Source: Pseudomonas karstica
GTDB lineage: Bacteria; Pseudomonadota; Gammaproteobacteria; Pseudomonadales; Pseudomonadaceae
DNA length: 64,000 nucleotides
Assembly: GCF_009707515.1 (NCBI RefSeq)
Contig: NZ_WLYI01000013.1
Coordinates: 62,001-126,000 of the forward strand
Reading direction: 5' to 3'
The notes beneath the pieces were generated by a model that saw nothing but the letters and a program-made list of their open reading frames with translations, had not been told where the DNA came from and searched no databases. A program made the position numbers and the translations under genes. Below are positions 25,899-33,484 of the stretch, one piece after another (position 1 is the stretch's first letter; each line of letters begins with the position of its first letter).

Positions 25899-25929
25899 GA
25901 GCGTTCCCACGCTCTGTGTGGGAACGCTC
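25899..25929. terminator. palindromic repeat between convergent cysA and Mpo1-like gene
   Basis: GAGCGTTCCCAC (25899-25910) is complementary to GTGGGAACGCTC (25918-25929). The same palindrome family recurs at 38048 and, degenerate, at 39258 and 61269. Its position eight bases past cysA and two bases from the converging gene suggests termination. Confidence 0.6.
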
Positions 25930-25930
25930 A

Positions 25931-26455
25931 TCAGGCCGCGATATTTTTTTGATTTAAGCGCACCGGCCCCGAACGCTCCTCAATCTGCTGCTTGAGGTCG
26001 TGCCGCAGCCCCACCAGAAATGCCAACTCCGCCACCACAAACAACGGCCCGACAATTAGTCCGGAAACGTCATCGACAAATGCAGGCTTTCTACCCTCGT
26101 AGTAATGGCCGACAAACTGAATTACCCAGCCCACCACAAACATCCCGATGCCGCTGCTGAGCCATACCAGGGTGCTTTGCGCCGCCAATACATGACCCAG
26201 CCACACCGACAAGCCCATCAACACGCTCATCAGCACGCCAAGAGCCAGTTCCAGGCGCAGGTAGAACCAGGCTGAAAATAACCCCAGCATCACCGCCGGC
26301 GACAACCAGAGCCCGGCCACCGACCATTCGGGGCGTGAGAGCAAGACGGCCACGGCCACCACGATCAGCGGAATGCCAATGAAGTGGCTGGCGATATTGC
26401 GCGGGTCGCGGTGGTAGGCGGCATACTGGCTGAGATGGTCGACGAGGCTTTTCAT
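25931..26455 (-). CDS. Mpo1-like (DUF962/YGL010w) membrane protein
   Basis: A 174-residue protein starting at the ATG at 26455, behind AGGAG. It has the Mpo1 pattern of His residues and four hydrophobic helices: YAAYHRDPRNIASHFIGIPL at the N-terminus, and VQFVGHYYEGRKPAFVDD near 125. In yeast the homologue is an iron-dependent dioxygenase in 2-hydroxy fatty-acid alpha-oxidation. Bacterial members are uncharacterised, but the conserved His set suggests a similar metal site. It is divergent from the Crp/Fnr gene and convergent with cysA, so it is transcribed alone. Confidence 0.85.
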   Translation of the reverse strand: MKSLVDHLSQYAAYHRDPRNIASHFIGIPLIVVAVAVLLSRPEWSVAGLWLSPAVMLGLFSAWFYLRLELALGVLMSVLMGLSVWLGHVLAAQSTLVWLSSGIGMFVVGWVIQFVGHYYEGRKPAFVDDVSGLIVGPLFVVAELAFLVGLRHDLKQQIEERSGPVRLNQKNIAA

Positions 26456-26538
26456 TGTTATTGCTCCTGTAGAATGTTTGATCATGTCCTGTATGCCTGT
26501 GGCGAACTGTCAGTTGGGCGACAATCTTCGGAGTTCTC

Positions 26539-27225
26539 ATGGACCTAGAGAAATGGCACGAGCGGCTATCGACCGGTCACTGGTACAGCCACTTGCCCGC
26601 TGTCTTTCAGGATAGTTTGTGTCGACAGGGACGGCTGCGACAACTGACCACGGGCCAGTATCTGTTCAAGCGTGGCGACCCGCCCTGTGGTCTGTATGCG
26701 GTGCTGGAAGGCTCCATACGGATCAGCGCGGTGAGCGAGCAGGGCAAGGAAGCGGTGCTGAGCCTGGTGGAGCTGCCTCACTGGTTTGGCGAGATCTCCT
26801 TGTTCGACGGTTTGCCGCGCACCCATGACGCCTGCGCCGTCGGGCCTTGCACCTTGTTGCGGGTGCCACAGCCAGCGATGCTGCACATACTGGAAGAAAC
26901 CCCGGCTTATTGGCGCGACATGGCTCTGTTGATGAGCCAGAAGCTGCGCCTGACCTTTATCAATATCGAACAACTGAGCCTGATGCCGGCGGCGGTGCGC
27001 GTGGCCCACCGCCTGCTGATGATCGCCGAAGGCTACGGGGAGACCGAACAGGCGCGGCGCACGCTGCAACTGCCCCAGGAGGACCTGGCGGCGATGCTGA
27101 GCCTGTCGCGCCAGACCACCAATGCCTTGCTCAAGGACCTGCAAGGCCAGGGCATCGTGCGCCTGGGCTACGGCGAGATTGAAATTCTCGATGTGCAACG
27201 GTTACGCGAGGCGGCGCACGCCTGA
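26539..27225 (+). CDS. Crp/Fnr-family transcriptional regulator
   Basis: A 228-residue regulator. The effector-binding barrel spans about 20-135 (LFKRGDPPCGLYAVLEGSIRIS and WFGEISLFDGLPRTHDACAV). A dimer helix is followed by a winged helix at about 170-215 (LQLPQEDLAAMLSLSRQTTNALLKDLQGQG). The E-x-S-L-x-D-x-x-x-R-T-H sequence resembles a cyclic-nucleotide pocket, but Ser/Thr positions differ from Crp, so the ligand is uncertain. It is divergent from the Mpo1-like gene, its likely first target by position, and 37 bases before a receiver-only gene. Confidence 0.88.
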   Translation: MDLEKWHERLSTGHWYSHLPAVFQDSLCRQGRLRQLTTGQYLFKRGDPPCGLYAVLEGSIRISAVSEQGKEAVLSLVELPHWFGEISLFDGLPRTHDACAVGPCTLLRVPQPAMLHILEETPAYWRDMALLMSQKLRLTFINIEQLSLMPAAVRVAHRLLMIAEGYGETEQARRTLQLPQEDLAAMLSLSRQTTNALLKDLQGQGIVRLGYGEIEILDVQRLREAAHA

Positions 27226-27262
27226 GGGTGTTAGCCTGCGATCACATTATTCGAGGTGTGTT

Positions 27263-27628
27263 ATGCGTGTGCTGTTAGTGGAACACGAGTCGCAAATGGC
27301 AGAGTGGATGGGCCGGAGCCTGGAGGAGGCCAGTTATACGGTAGAGGTGGCGGCCAATGGCATGGCGGCCCTGCGTTTTGTCGAAAGCACCGAGTACGAC
27401 CTGGTGATCCTCGATGTGATGCTGCCGGGGCTCAATGCCTGGAAGTTGCAGCAGGCGATCCGCCAGAAGGGCGAGACGCCGGTGCTATTCCTGACCACTC
27501 CCGATGGTATTGAAGACCGTCTGCGTGGGTTGGAGCTGCATGAGGATGACTATTTGCTCAAGCCATTCGAGGCCAAGGCTCTGGTGGCGCGGGTGAGGAA
27601 GCTGTTGCGGCGCGATCGCGGGCGCTGA
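27263..27628 (+). CDS. receiver-only response regulator, truncated OmpR type
   Basis: A 121-residue protein containing an OmpR-family receiver with Asp51 (LVILDVMLPG), Thr78 and Lys100 (LLKPF). It includes the inter-domain linker start ALVARVRKLLRRDRGR, then a stop; the DNA-binding domain is absent. The acidic pair that normally coordinates magnesium reads Glu7-His8 (LLVEHES) rather than Glu-Asp. No kinase gene is next to it. It may be a stand-alone phosphate sink or protein-interaction receiver, or a remnant of a full regulator whose 3' half was lost where the AraC gene now ends, zero bases away. Confidence 0.8.
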   Translation: MRVLLVEHESQMAEWMGRSLEEASYTVEVAANGMAALRFVESTEYDLVILDVMLPGLNAWKLQQAIRQKGETPVLFLTTPDGIEDRLRGLELHEDDYLLKPFEAKALVARVRKLLRRDRGR

Positions 27629-28633
27629 TTATCGCAGCCCATCCCGAAACTGCCCCGGCGTTATTCCCGTCCAGCGCTTGAACGCCCGGTTGAAGCTGTT
27701 GGTATCGGCAAACCCCAGCAAATGACTGATCTGGGCCAATGAGTGCTGCGGGTCCCGCAGGTGCACCAGCGCCAAATTCTCCCGGCATTCATTGAGCAAC
27801 GTATCAAACCGACAGCCCTCATCGGCCAGGTGTCGCTGCAGGCTGCGCAAGCTCAGGTGCAAAGCCTGGGCAATGCGCTCGGCGCTCGGTTCGCCTTCCG
27901 GCAGCTGTGCTTCGATGGCGGTGCGCACCTTGCGTTCCCAGGTCAGCGGTTGCAGTTGGGCGAGGCTGCGCTTGAGCACGGTTTCGTTGTGTTCGGCCAG
28001 TTCCGGGTTGGCATCGTCCAGGTGTCTGTCGAAGTCACGGGCAGCGAACTCCAGGCGATCTTCCTCGGCGCCGAAAAACACCGGCGAGCGGAACACCCTG
28101 TGCCACGGCTCGGGATCAGCCGGTTCCGGTCGCCTCAGATACACCGCCAATGGCGCATAGTCGCGACCCAGGCGGTTACGGCAGGTGCGCACGTAAATCG
28201 CTGCGAAAGCATCAATGGCTTCGAACGCAGGCGCCTGGCTGCCGCTGGGCTGTTGCAAGCGGAAACGATAACGCTCGCCGTCCCGGCTAAGCTCCAGGGT
28301 CAGTGCGTCGCTGACCACCGGGTGATAACGCACGATCCGCTCGAACACTTCCCGCAGGCTGCCGCTGGCCACCAGCGCATAGCCCAGGGCGTGGAAGGTG
28401 GTGGGGCTGACGAAACGCGACACCCGCAAACCAATGGCCGGATCGCCACTGGCCTGCACTGCCAGCTCCCAAAGGCGGGTGGTGGCCCACAGTGGATAAC
28501 GAGCGTTGGGATCGTCCATCTGCTGTGGATCAAGCCCGGCTTCCACGCACAGGGCTGCGCTGTCGAGGCCCAGGGCATCGAGCTGCTTGCGCAAGGCGCG
28601 AGTCCAACTGGCGAGGGAAGTGGGTTCAGTCAT
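27629..28633 (-). CDS. AraC-family regulator (arabinose-binding-like domain, OruR type)
   Basis: A 334-residue regulator with a large N-terminal ligand domain (about 10-210, including LGYALVASGSLREVFERIVRYHPVVSD). The C-terminal AraC double helix-turn-helix (about 235-330) reads RIAQALHLSLRSLQRHLADEG and then SLAQISHLLGFADTNSFNRAFKRWTGITPGQFR. This layout matches the AraC_arabinose_bd group that includes OruR and ArgR-like activators of amino-acid and carnitine catabolism. No obvious target operon is adjacent apart from a small divergent frame at 28748, so the regulated genes may have been lost or lie elsewhere. Confidence 0.88.
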   Translation of the reverse strand: MTEPTSLASWTRALRKQLDALGLDSAALCVEAGLDPQQMDDPNARYPLWATTRLWELAVQASGDPAIGLRVSRFVSPTTFHALGYALVASGSLREVFERIVRYHPVVSDALTLELSRDGERYRFRLQQPSGSQAPAFEAIDAFAAIYVRTCRNRLGRDYAPLAVYLRRPEPADPEPWHRVFRSPVFFGAEEDRLEFAARDFDRHLDDANPELAEHNETVLKRSLAQLQPLTWERKVRTAIEAQLPEGEPSAERIAQALHLSLRSLQRHLADEGCRFDTLLNECRENLALVHLRDPQHSLAQISHLLGFADTNSFNRAFKRWTGITPGQFRDGLR

Positions 28634-28747
28634 GTGAATTGGCGCTTGCGGTCAACAGGTTGACGTCCGGGCTAGCGTCCCACCAGATCGCATAGGGCAG
28701 GATGTACAGATTGATAACCACGCACTGATAAACAAGAGAATGGAAGC

Positions 28748-28942
28748 ATGAACGGTACTTCTGCAAGCCCCCGGCAGATGAACGCCAATGCGACGCACAA
28801 GGTAATGGCCGAGATGGGCGTGTACTTCAACGATTTCGGGACCTTTGCCCGGGCCAATCGGTTTGAGCGGCCAATAGCCGTTACCGAGGCACTAGGCGGC
28901 AATGGATTGTCGCGGTTACAGAGGCCTGTCGATCACCTGTAG
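28748..28942 (+). CDS. small uncertain reading frame divergent from araC-type gene
   Basis: This frame could encode 64 residues starting MNGTSASPRQMNANATHKV, with GGAA just before the ATG. The end falls inside the REPIN that begins at 28936, so the last two codons are repeat sequence. I recognise no family. It may be the truncated remains of a gene once controlled by the AraC-type regulator, or a chance frame. Confidence 0.3.
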   Translation: MNGTSASPRQMNANATHKVMAEMGVYFNDFGTFARANRFERPIAVTEALGGNGLSRLQRPVDHL

Positions 28943-29048
28943 CCGCTGGCGCAGCCTGCGATCGGCTGCGCAGCAGTCGTTTGGGTCTTGAAATGGCCGA
29001 AGGTCCTGCGGCTCTTATCGCATTCTCGTGCCTCGGCAGCGGCTACAA
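28936..29048. repeat. REPIN (GTAGCCGCTG family), single copy
   Basis: The two facing arms are CCTGTAGCCGCTGGCGCAGC at 28936 and the near complement CCTCGGCAGCGGCTAC ending about 29048. It is the same family as the tandem array at 34281-34715, in the opposite orientation. It overlaps the last codon and stop of the MFS gene. Confidence 0.85.
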
Positions 29049-30245
29049 CGCTGTTCTCAGCGTTGGGTCGCTATCCACAGGACGGTAGGTCGCGGGGCTG
29101 AACACCCGTGTCATCATCAGCATCGCCAACACGGTTACCAGCAGCACCACCCAGGCGCTGGCGAAGCTGCCGGTCAGTGCCCGCAACCAGCCGCTCAGCC
29201 ACGGTGAGATTGCGTTGATCAAAAACCCCACGCCTTGCACAAACGCGGCCAGTTGCCCAGCTTCCCGGGCGTCGCGGCGATGGTCGAGGGTCAGCAACAG
29301 GCTCAGGGCAAAACAGGCGGCGAGGCCAAAACCGATCAGTGCCACCCACAGGTGTGGCTGTTGCAACGGCGCCAGCAGCAAGCCGAGATAACCCACGGCC
29401 TGGGCCAGCAGGCTGATGCCCAGCAATGGCCGACGGTCGATGCCTCGCTGGGCCAGGGCTGGCATCAGCAGCGCGGCAATTACCTGGAAAATCGTCATGA
29501 ACGCCAGCAGCGAACCGCTGGGCAACACGCCCCAACCCAGTTGCTGATAGTAGGCCGGCAGCCACGCCACCATGCTCATATAGCCGCAATTGACCAGGCC
29601 GAAGTACAGCGCGAGCAACCAGGCCCGACGATTGCGCAGGCCTTTGAAGGGTGTCGTCACCTGCTGGCTTTTCGCTGCGCCCAGCGGTAGCCAGGCCCAC
29701 AGCAACAAAGCCCCCAGTGCTGGCAGCAGCCAGATACCGAGCCCGGCCTGCCAGTCCTGGAAATGGCTGGCAAACAGCGGGCTAAGCAACGCCGCCAACC
29801 CGCCACCGGCCATCAACGAAGCCGAATACACGCCCATTGCCAACGGCACACGCTGATGAAACTGGCGCTTGATCATCGCCGGCACCAACGCCTGAATCAA
29901 CGCCACACCGGCACCCCCCAGCAACGCTGTCGCCAGTAGTGCCGACGCCTGGCCAAACAGCCAGCGCGCCAGGCACGCCAGCAGAATCATCATCAAGCCC
30001 AGGGCAATGCCTCGACGCTCGCCCAGCCGTGCCTCCAGTCGAACACCCACCAGTGCCACCAGGCCCATGCAGATCACCGGCAAGCTGGTGAGCATGGCAC
30101 TGCTCTGGAAACTCAGGCCGGTGGCCAGGCGAATTTCCCCCAGCAATGGGCTGATGGAACTGAGGATCGGTCGCAGATTGAGCCCCAGCACCACCAGCAA
30201 ACCCCAGCCGGCGAGTTTGCCTGTGAATGAATTATTCAGCGTCAT
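29043..30245 (-). CDS. MFS transporter, CynX/NimT-like
   Basis: A 400-residue major facilitator protein with twelve hydrophobic spans. The start at 30245 lies 14 bases inside the end of the deaminase gene; the frame is open further upstream but only through that gene. The N-terminus GLNLRPILSSISPLLGEIR, with Arg in the first helix loop, is characteristic of the CynX (cyanate) and NimT (2-nitroimidazole) family. Those members export or import small anionic or aromatic molecules. Coupling to a nucleoside-deaminase gene hints at transport of a purine or related compound, which is inference. Confidence 0.86.
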   Translation of the reverse strand: MTLNNSFTGKLAGWGLLVVLGLNLRPILSSISPLLGEIRLATGLSFQSSAMLTSLPVICMGLVALVGVRLEARLGERRGIALGLMMILLACLARWLFGQASALLATALLGGAGVALIQALVPAMIKRQFHQRVPLAMGVYSASLMAGGGLAALLSPLFASHFQDWQAGLGIWLLPALGALLLWAWLPLGAAKSQQVTTPFKGLRNRRAWLLALYFGLVNCGYMSMVAWLPAYYQQLGWGVLPSGSLLAFMTIFQVIAALLMPALAQRGIDRRPLLGISLLAQAVGYLGLLLAPLQQPHLWVALIGFGLAACFALSLLLTLDHRRDAREAGQLAAFVQGVGFLINAISPWLSGWLRALTGSFASAWVVLLVTVLAMLMMTRVFSPATYRPVDSDPTLRTAL

Positions 30246-30693
30246 GCAAGGCCTGCCAGTCGTGATAAAGGGTGACCATGGCGGCCTGTGGCAAATGTTC
30301 GATGGCCAGGTGTTGGCCGGCCAGGGGCAGTGCGACCTGCTGATAGATGGCTGCGGTCGACAGGCCAAACGGCGCCGCTACTTCATTGCTGGCGGCGAAC
30401 ACCACCCGGGATATGCCGCTCAGGTACATCGCGCTCAAGCACATCGGGCAGGGCTGGCCGCTGGCGTAGATCACGCAGTCTTGCAGGCGGGCGCCCAAGC
30501 GCTGGCTGGCCGTGCGGATCGCGAGCATTTCGGCGTGGGCGGTGGGGTCCTGGCTCACGTGAATTTCGTTGACCGCTTCAACCAACACGTTGCCGTTGTG
30601 GGTCAACACCGCACCAAACGGCCGGCCACCATGGGCGACATTGTGTTGGGCCAGTTGTACGGCACGCTGCAAATGGCGCTGATCGTCAGTCAT
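30232..30693 (-). CDS. nucleoside/guanine deaminase family protein
   Basis: A 153-residue zinc-dependent deaminase of the cytidine-deaminase-like fold. The zinc-binding and proton-shuttle motifs are HAEMLAIR (His and Glu near 53-55) and PCPMCLSAMYLSGI (two Cys near 82-85). The GGRPFGAVLTHNGNVLVE opening is typical of GuaD/TadA-like proteins, and the small size fits guanine or nucleobase deaminases. Its 3' end overlaps the MFS gene, so the two are translated together. A divergent LysR gene is the probable regulator. The exact substrate is not determined by the motifs. Confidence 0.85.
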   Translation of the reverse strand: MTDDQRHLQRAVQLAQHNVAHGGRPFGAVLTHNGNVLVEAVNEIHVSQDPTAHAEMLAIRTASQRLGARLQDCVIYASGQPCPMCLSAMYLSGISRVVFAASNEVAAPFGLSTAAIYQQVALPLAGQHLAIEHLPQAAMVTLYHDWQALHDAE

Positions 30694-30799
30694 GGAAAGT
30701 CCTCACGGCACAATGAAGCGTGAAGTATGGGCAGTCTGCGGAGTATTCTGAAATTAAATATAACCATGCAAACCAGTGGCAAGCGCAATGGTGGTGCTC

Positions 30800-31651
30800 A
30801 TGTTTGATTCCGTGCTGTTACGCAGTTTTGTCGCCGTCGCCGATTGCGGCAATTTCACCCGCGCGGCCGAGCGCCTGCACCTGACCCAGTCCACCGTCAG
30901 TCAACAGATTCGGCGCCTGGAGGCGGGCCTTGGTTGTGTACTGCTGGACCGCGATCAGCGCCGCGTGGTCGCCACCGCCGAGGGTGAGCGCCTGTTGGCC
31001 TATGCGCGGCGGATCCTGGCGCTGAATGAAGAAGCTGCCGATGTCATGGTCAATCAGCAAAGTGACGGCGTGCTGCGCCTGGGTGTTCCCGAGGACTTTG
31101 CGGCCGAGCGACTGATGCCATTGCTCTCGGCCTTTGTCGTGGCTTATCCACGGGTGCGCCTGGAGGTCACCAGTGGCCTGGGCCCCGAGTTGCTGCGCCA
31201 GTATCGCGGTGGTGAATTCGACGTATTGCTGGTCAAGCAGATGGGCGACAGCGATGACTGCCTGGCGTCATGGCCAGAGCCGTTGTGTTGGGTCGACAGC
31301 CGCAGTACATCGGCTTTGGGGCGGGATCCGTTGCCATTGGTGGCGTTTCCGGTAGGTGGCTTGTATCGCAATGAAATGCTCCATCACCTGGAGGTTGGCG
31401 GTTGGCGTTGGCGCATCGGGTATTCCAGCGCCAGCCTGGCCAGCGTTTGCTCGGCCGTGGCAGCAGGGCTTGGGATTAGCCTGCTGCCGGTGCGAGTGGT
31501 GCAAGCGGGGCATGTGATGCTTGGACCAGACAGCGGTTTGCCTGCGGTGCAGGGTGTGCGACTGGCACTGTATGGGCGCAGTGGCTTGGGGGCGGCAGGG
31601 CAGACGTTGCTGCGTCAGTTGTTGGGTTTGTGCGGGAGTAATCCGCGCTGA
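30800..31651 (+). CDS. LysR-family transcriptional regulator
   Basis: A LysR regulator of about 283 residues. The N-terminal winged helix reads LLRSFVAVADCGNFTRAAERLHLTQSTVSQQIRRLE (residues 5-40). A periplasmic-binding-like effector domain runs from about 88 (DGVLRLGVPEDFAAERLMPLL). The start is uncertain: ATG codons at 30788 and 30800 are both possible; I chose the latter because MFDSVLLRSF is the usual beginning. It is divergent from the deaminase-MFS pair, with about 100 bases between, the classic LysR target layout. Confidence 0.85.
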   Translation: MFDSVLLRSFVAVADCGNFTRAAERLHLTQSTVSQQIRRLEAGLGCVLLDRDQRRVVATAEGERLLAYARRILALNEEAADVMVNQQSDGVLRLGVPEDFAAERLMPLLSAFVVAYPRVRLEVTSGLGPELLRQYRGGEFDVLLVKQMGDSDDCLASWPEPLCWVDSRSTSALGRDPLPLVAFPVGGLYRNEMLHHLEVGGWRWRIGYSSASLASVCSAVAAGLGISLLPVRVVQAGHVMLGPDSGLPAVQGVRLALYGRSGLGAAGQTLLRQLLGLCGSNPR

Positions 31652-31664
31652 GTCGATGCCTTCG

Positions 31665-31765
31665 TAAAATTGAGTTTTTAGTTATTAATAAATATCTTCT
31701 TATTCCTTAACGAATATATAACCCGTCCCTATACTGATCAGCAACGTTAAACGCTGCAGGAGGGC
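31665..31765 (+). promoter_or_regulatory. AT-rich upstream region of hydrolase/sigma-54-like operon
   Basis: From 31665 to about 31720 the DNA is strongly AT-rich (TTAGTTATTAATAAATATCT and TTCCTTAACGAATATATAAC), unlike the surrounding coding DNA. The same kind of tract precedes oscA, the MetQ-like gene, the amino-acid ABC operon, the sfnB operon and tcyJ. A shared sulfur-starvation activator such as CysB is the likely explanation. Confidence 0.5.
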
Positions 31766-31771
31766 ACACCC

Positions 31772-32353
31772 ATGCACAGCGAGTCGATTCGTTATTTGAT
31801 CGTGCCGGGCTGGCAAGGATCGCCAGAAAACCATTGGCAAAGTCACTGGCAGAACAGCTTGCCCAACAGCGCCCGCGTGGAACAGGCCGACTGGCTGACC
31901 CCGCGCCGCGAAGACTGGGTGGCGGCCTTGGCCGAAGCCATTGCTGCCGATAGCACGCCGGTGATCCTGATCGCCCATAGCTTGGGTTGCATCACCGTTG
32001 CCCACTGGGCTGCCAGCGCGCCCGTGCAGTTTGTGCGTCAGGTGCGCGGTGCCTTGCTGGTGGCGCCAGCCGATGTCGAACGGCCTGCCTGTGCGCCCGC
32101 CCTGCGTAACTTTGCCCCGATTCCCACCGACCTGTTGCCGTTCCCCAGCCAGGTCGTCAGTTCCGACAACGACAGCGCTGTCAGCGCTCCTCGGGCCATG
32201 GAGCTGGCGCGCCACTGGGGCGCCGAAGCCGGGATCCTGGCAGGTGCCGGGCACATCAATGTGAAGTCTGGCCACCAGCGTTGGGAGCAGGGTTTCGCCT
32301 ACCTTTACCGCCTGCAAAGTCGCCTGGAGCAGCACCTCCGGCGGCGTGCATAA
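31772..32353 (+). CDS. RBBP9/YdeN-type alpha/beta hydrolase
   Basis: A 193-residue serine hydrolase behind a GGAGG site. The fold opens with YLIVPGWQGSPENHWQSHWQ, the RBBP9 family hallmark. The nucleophile Ser70 is in AHSLG, an Asp near 132-134 is in SSDNDSAV, and the catalytic His161 is in GAGHINV. The reaction is unknown; eukaryotic RBBP9 is a serine aminopeptidase. It is 48 bases upstream of the sigma-54 activator-like gene and precedes the MetQ-like binding protein. This trio recurs in Pseudomonas sulfur loci as far as I recall, which suggests a role in organosulfur use. Confidence 0.85.
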   Translation: MHSESIRYLIVPGWQGSPENHWQSHWQNSLPNSARVEQADWLTPRREDWVAALAEAIAADSTPVILIAHSLGCITVAHWAASAPVQFVRQVRGALLVAPADVERPACAPALRNFAPIPTDLLPFPSQVVSSDNDSAVSAPRAMELARHWGAEAGILAGAGHINVKSGHQRWEQGFAYLYRLQSRLEQHLRRRA

Positions 32354-32401
32354 CATTTTTTCAACGCCCCGTCCCTGCATGGATGTGGGCGGGAGCCTGC
32401 C

Positions 32402-33334
32402 ATGAGCCTGCATGAAACCTACGGTCAGCCGCTGCTGACCTTTCCCGACGCCGATAAAAGCCCCCTGAGCATCCGCGCCAAGGCCCTGGTGTTCGTCGAC
32501 CCCCGTTCCCGACAGTTGCGCGAAGACCTGGAAAGCCTTGCCCCGCGTGCCTTGCCTGTACTGATTCGGGGGGAAACCGGCAGCGGCAAGGAGTTGTTGG
32601 CCCGGCATATCCACCGTGGCAGCGACCGTACCGGCTTGTTCGTTTCGGTCAATTGCGGCGCCATCAGCCCCACCTATGCCGACGCCGAGTTGTTCGGGTA
32701 TGCCGCAGGTGCCCACAGCGGCGCTGCCAGCAGTCGCGCCGGCTGGTTCGGCTCGGCCAACGGCGGCACTTTGTACCTGGATGAAATCGGCGATTTGCCG
32801 TTGCCGATCCAGGCCAAGTTGCTGACCGCCCTGGAGAATCATGAAGTCACCCGGGTCGGCGCCCATCGGCCGAGCCCGGTGGATGTGCGCCTGGTGGCGG
32901 CTACCAGCATCGACCTGGCCCAGGCTGTGGCCGCTGGTAAGTTTCACCAGCGCCTGTTTCATTACCTCAATGAAGGCCCGCTTGAATTGCCCGCCTTGCG
33001 CGAGCGGGTGGGCGACATCCTGGCCCTGGCCGAATACTTCCTCGGCATCTATAGCCAGCGCCTGGAGCTGCCCGTGCCGTTGATCAGCGACGCGGCCCAG
33101 CGGGTGTTGGAACATCACAGTTGGCCGGGCAATACCCGGGAGTTGGAAAACGTCATTCACTTTGCGTTGCTGGTCAGCAGTGGCGATGAAATTTTGCCGG
33201 AGCATTTGAATTTACCGGTGAGCCCACCGTCGCTGGCGCAGATCGAACACCAGGCCCGGCAGATCCTGAACCACGGCACCGAGACCGAGCGAAGTGCGTT
33301 GAAGCGTCTGCTGGAGGGGTTGGTGCCTGTATGA
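32402..33334 (+). CDS. sigma-54 activator-like AAA+ protein with altered functional motifs and no HTH
   Basis: A 310-residue protein built like the central domain of a bacterial enhancer-binding protein. Walker A GETGSGKE is at 57-64 and Walker B LYLDEIGD near 124-131; sensor and lid residues (LPALRER near 196-202, SWPGNTRELENV near 243) are present. Three things differ from the canon. The sigma-54-contacting GAFTGA loop reads GAHSGA (103-108). The two Arg-finger positions of the usual FRxDLxxRL stretch are His182 and Tyr188. There is no C-terminal Fis-type DNA-binding helix and no sensory N-terminal domain. It may be a co-regulator or a decoy of a complete activator, or an ATPase with another job. 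Confidence 0.8.
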   Translation: MSLHETYGQPLLTFPDADKSPLSIRAKALVFVDPRSRQLREDLESLAPRALPVLIRGETGSGKELLARHIHRGSDRTGLFVSVNCGAISPTYADAELFGYAAGAHSGAASSRAGWFGSANGGTLYLDEIGDLPLPIQAKLLTALENHEVTRVGAHRPSPVDVRLVAATSIDLAQAVAAGKFHQRLFHYLNEGPLELPALRERVGDILALAEYFLGIYSQRLELPVPLISDAAQRVLEHHSWPGNTRELENVIHFALLVSSGDEILPEHLNLPVSPPSLAQIEHQARQILNHGTETERSALKRLLEGLVPV

Positions 33335-33484
33335 ATAAAATGGAATATCAACGTGAATAAAAGATATTGTTCGGGAATAAAAAATCTCGGTATTGTCCAC
33401 GCCATACCGCGATAGCATTTCGCTGGCACATCACATAAGAAGCGGCCGTCGCTGACGACCCGGATTTTTCGATAAGGACACTGC
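33335..33484 (+). promoter_or_regulatory. AT-rich upstream region of the MetQ-like gene
   Basis: The stretch 33338-33390 is AT-rich with repeated GAATAAAA-like words (33355, 33374) and an AATATC/GATATT dyad (33344-33349 with 33364-33369). It resembles the other sulfur-gene promoters in this window. Confidence 0.45.

Noticed and set aside
31700..33205. A 501-codon antisense frame across the hydrolase and sigma-54-like genes
   Set aside because: The same shadow effect; it crosses two well-supported genes and the AT-rich promoter and shows no family motif.
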